From assembly GCA_947176615.1 (NCBI GenBank), contig CAMWRO010000128.1, positions 1 through 8,023 on the forward strand: 8,023 nt of DNA, given 5' to 3'. This DNA is from an uncultured Porphyromonadaceae bacterium (GTDB taxonomy: Bacteria > Bacteroidota > Bacteroidia > Bacteroidales > Muribaculaceae). A model generated the notes under the pieces. That model did not search any database. It had not been told where the DNA came from and saw only the letters and a program-made list of their open reading frames with translations. Below, in pieces: positions 6,658-8,023 of this stretch. The position numbers were made by a program, and so were the translations under genes. Positions within the stretch are counted from its first letter, which is position 1, and each line of letters starts with the position of its first letter.

Positions 6658-7938
6658 TTACTCCTGATTCTTCACATTTTCAAGCAATCGGGGGATAAGC
6701 CGCTCCAGTTCCTCCACCGACGGGTCAATGGCCACGATTGTGCCCTCGTGATCCACCAGCACAATACGTCCCGGGGCACCGGGCACGCCATATTTTGTCC
6801 AGATATAATTCGCATCGTTAATTTCGGCAAGCGAGACCCACGGATAACCATCCCTCTTTACAGCCTCGCGCATCGCGGCATCATTCTCCATTTCGCGGCC
6901 GATGCCGACCATTGCCAGTCCGTCGGGAGCAAACCGTTCATAAACCGGTTTCATGGCCATCGAATTTCGGCGACATGGGCCGCACCATGAGGCCCACAGG
7001 TCTATTATAGCCACTTTCCCGCCAATCACAGTCGAGATTTTCTTCATCTTGCCGTCGGCATCAAGAGCCTCGACATCAATGTATTTGCCGCCCTCCTTTA
7101 TTCCGCCGAAATTTCGCGCCTCGACCGCAGCTTTAAGCTCGGCATGATAAGGGTGGCCGGGACACACGTCGGTATATTGCCGGTTGTAAATATCAATTAC
7201 CTTGTCGATATCACTGTCATTATACTGATGCGGGGTCCACAGCACTTCGGCAATGAGATATAATCCGACATACGACGTATCACCGGCGATAAAATCAATT
7301 TTGTCTGCCATGTTCTTTTCCCGAAGAGCCTCGTATCCCTCCGAAATAATCCGTCCATCCTCGCTGTCTTTCAACCCGAGGGCCGCGAGAGAATCCATCG
7401 ACGCATACAGCCGCCCTATCTTTTCACGGTCCTGTTCCTGCTGAGACACGATATATAACTGCCGGTATTCAGGCTGATATTCACCGCCGAAGGCATAAAT
7501 CGAATCGGCAAACGATTGCAGGGCGAGCGCCTCGGGCGACTTATTCAGGCCGTCGGTAAAATCGCGCAGTTTCACTGACAGAGGTCCCGAAAAGTCCAAT
7601 GCCGCAGCAGGCTCATCATCTTCTTTTGTCACCACGACACTGACATCACCGCCTTCAGCGACAAAACGCCAGTCGGTACTCCACCACCTAATCTGATTCG
7701 TCGGGATAAAATAACACGCCATCGGATAATCGGTCTCTATTTCCTGACTGAACTTGCCGTCAGTGACCGGAATAACCCATTTCCGGTCAAAAAACGGATG
7801 CGCGCTGTCCTCTATCACCATCACGGTATCGGCTACCAGCGAATTGTCGACAGTCCCTGAGATTTTTGTAACGTATTGGGCCGATGCGGTAAAGGTAGCC
7901 GCTGCCAGCAATATAGAGAATATGACCGGTTTAAACAT
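6658..7938 (-). CDS. Secreted TlpA-like thiol-disulfide oxidoreductase with N-terminal DUF4369-like domain
   Basis: A predicted periplasmic thioredoxin-fold protein of 426 residues. I chose the ATG at 7938, not the in-frame ATG at 8013, because it begins a standard signal peptide (MFKPVIFSILLAAATFTASA, cleavage likely before Gln21); the longer form would put 25 polar and aromatic residues ahead of it. Residues about 24-115 resemble the DUF4369 beta-rich domain common before TlpA domains in Bacteroidetes. A helical middle region follows. The C-terminal TlpA/AhpC-TSA domain starts near 285 and holds DLWASWCGPCR with active-site Cys319 and Cys322, and a probable cis-proline at Pro389 in GAPGR. 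It should reduce or exchange disulfides in envelope proteins or cytochrome c maturation; the partner is unknown. It is transcribed toward the envelope cluster and shares its terminator, so it is a separate unit. Confidence 0.92.
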   Translation of the reverse strand: MFKPVIFSILLAAATFTASAQYVTKISGTVDNSLVADTVMVIEDSAHPFFDRKWVIPVTDGKFSQEIETDYPMACYFIPTNQIRWWSTDWRFVAEGGDVSVVVTKEDDEPAAALDFSGPLSVKLRDFTDGLNKSPEALALQSFADSIYAFGGEYQPEYRQLYIVSQQEQDREKIGRLYASMDSLAALGLKDSEDGRIISEGYEALREKNMADKIDFIAGDTSYVGLYLIAEVLWTPHQYNDSDIDKVIDIYNRQYTDVCPGHPYHAELKAAVEARNFGGIKEGGKYIDVEALDADGKMKKISTVIGGKVAIIDLWASWCGPCRRNSMAMKPVYERFAPDGLAMVGIGREMENDAAMREAVKRDGYPWVSLAEINDANYIWTKYGVPGAPGRIVLVDHEGTIVAIDPSVEELERLIPRLLENVKNQE

Positions 7939-8023
7939 AATTTTGTGAAACGGAATGAAATAGTATTTATAATAAAGACGCGTAAACGACAATTTTATTA
8001 CATTCTTCTGCAAAAAAATCTGA
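7939..8023 (-). other. AT-rich upstream region of the TlpA-like gene, probable promoter zone
   Basis: This 85-base stretch precedes the chosen start on the minus strand and is much richer in A/T than the gene, as expected for a promoter and leader. Read on the minus strand it holds a run of seven T followed by G (8011-8018) and TAAAATTG, one base off the TAnnTTTG box, but the spacing between them (about 13 bases) is shorter than usual. No box can be assigned firmly. No Shine-Dalgarno sequence is seen before the ATG. Confidence 0.35.

Noticed and set aside
7939..8013. In-frame 25-residue N-terminal extension of the TlpA-like protein
   Set aside because: The extension places polar and aromatic residues ahead of a standard signal peptide, and the DNA there is AT-rich like a promoter and leader.
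1..8023. Defence system, prophage, transposon or CRISPR content
   Set aside because: No transposase, integrase, nuclease, toxin-antitoxin pair or spaced repeats were seen; the genes are conserved envelope functions.

Overview
The window looks like chromosomal DNA of a Bacteroidota member of the order Bacteroidales. The supporting signs are a fused MurF-alanine racemase gene, a TPR-PD40-OmpA lipoprotein, a GSCFA-domain protein, a DUF4369-TlpA type thioredoxin, a TAnnTTTG promoter box, and A/T-rich leaders without Shine-Dalgarno sequences before moderately GC-rich genes. A gut lineage such as Muribaculaceae would fit, but this is inferred from gene style and not proven.

Layout. Bases 2-61 look like the last 19 codons of an upstream plus-strand gene, possibly an outer-membrane beta-barrel. 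An AT-rich region of about 155 bases follows, with a small inverted repeat (91-112), a T8 tract (132-139) and a good -7 promoter box (143-150). The main plus-strand cluster comes next: a large OmpA-family lipoprotein with the PorE domain order (218-2179), a GSCFA-domain protein (2183-3184), the MurF-Alr fusion (3181-5661) and a second, smaller OmpA/MotB-like lipoprotein (5713-6576). The first three genes are packed with a 3-base gap and a 4-base ATGA overlap, so they are probably one transcription unit. The fourth follows after 51 bases with no visible terminator and may be cotranscribed. A perfect 19-bp hairpin (6597-6644) then separates the cluster from a convergent minus-strand gene for a secreted thioredoxin-like protein (6658-7938).

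How the genes fit together. The theme is cell-envelope construction and anchoring. MurF-Alr makes D-alanine and adds D-Ala-D-Ala to the peptidoglycan precursor in the cytoplasm. The two lipoproteins carry OmpA domains that should hold the outer membrane to the finished peptidoglycan. The GSCFA protein is a predicted SGNH-like hydrolase or acyltransferase of unknown substrate, coupled in translation to MurF-Alr. The TlpA-like protein is an independent periplasmic redox or folding factor. The first lipoprotein shares its domain order with PorE of the type IX secretion system, but nothing else in the window proves such a system.

I saw no tRNA, rRNA, CRISPR array, insertion sequence, phage gene or origin. 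The region reads mostly as conserved core envelope genes. The most interesting points are the PorE-like protein with a possible beta-barrel gene upstream, the coupling of the GSCFA gene to MurF-Alr, and the T-tract at the promoter.
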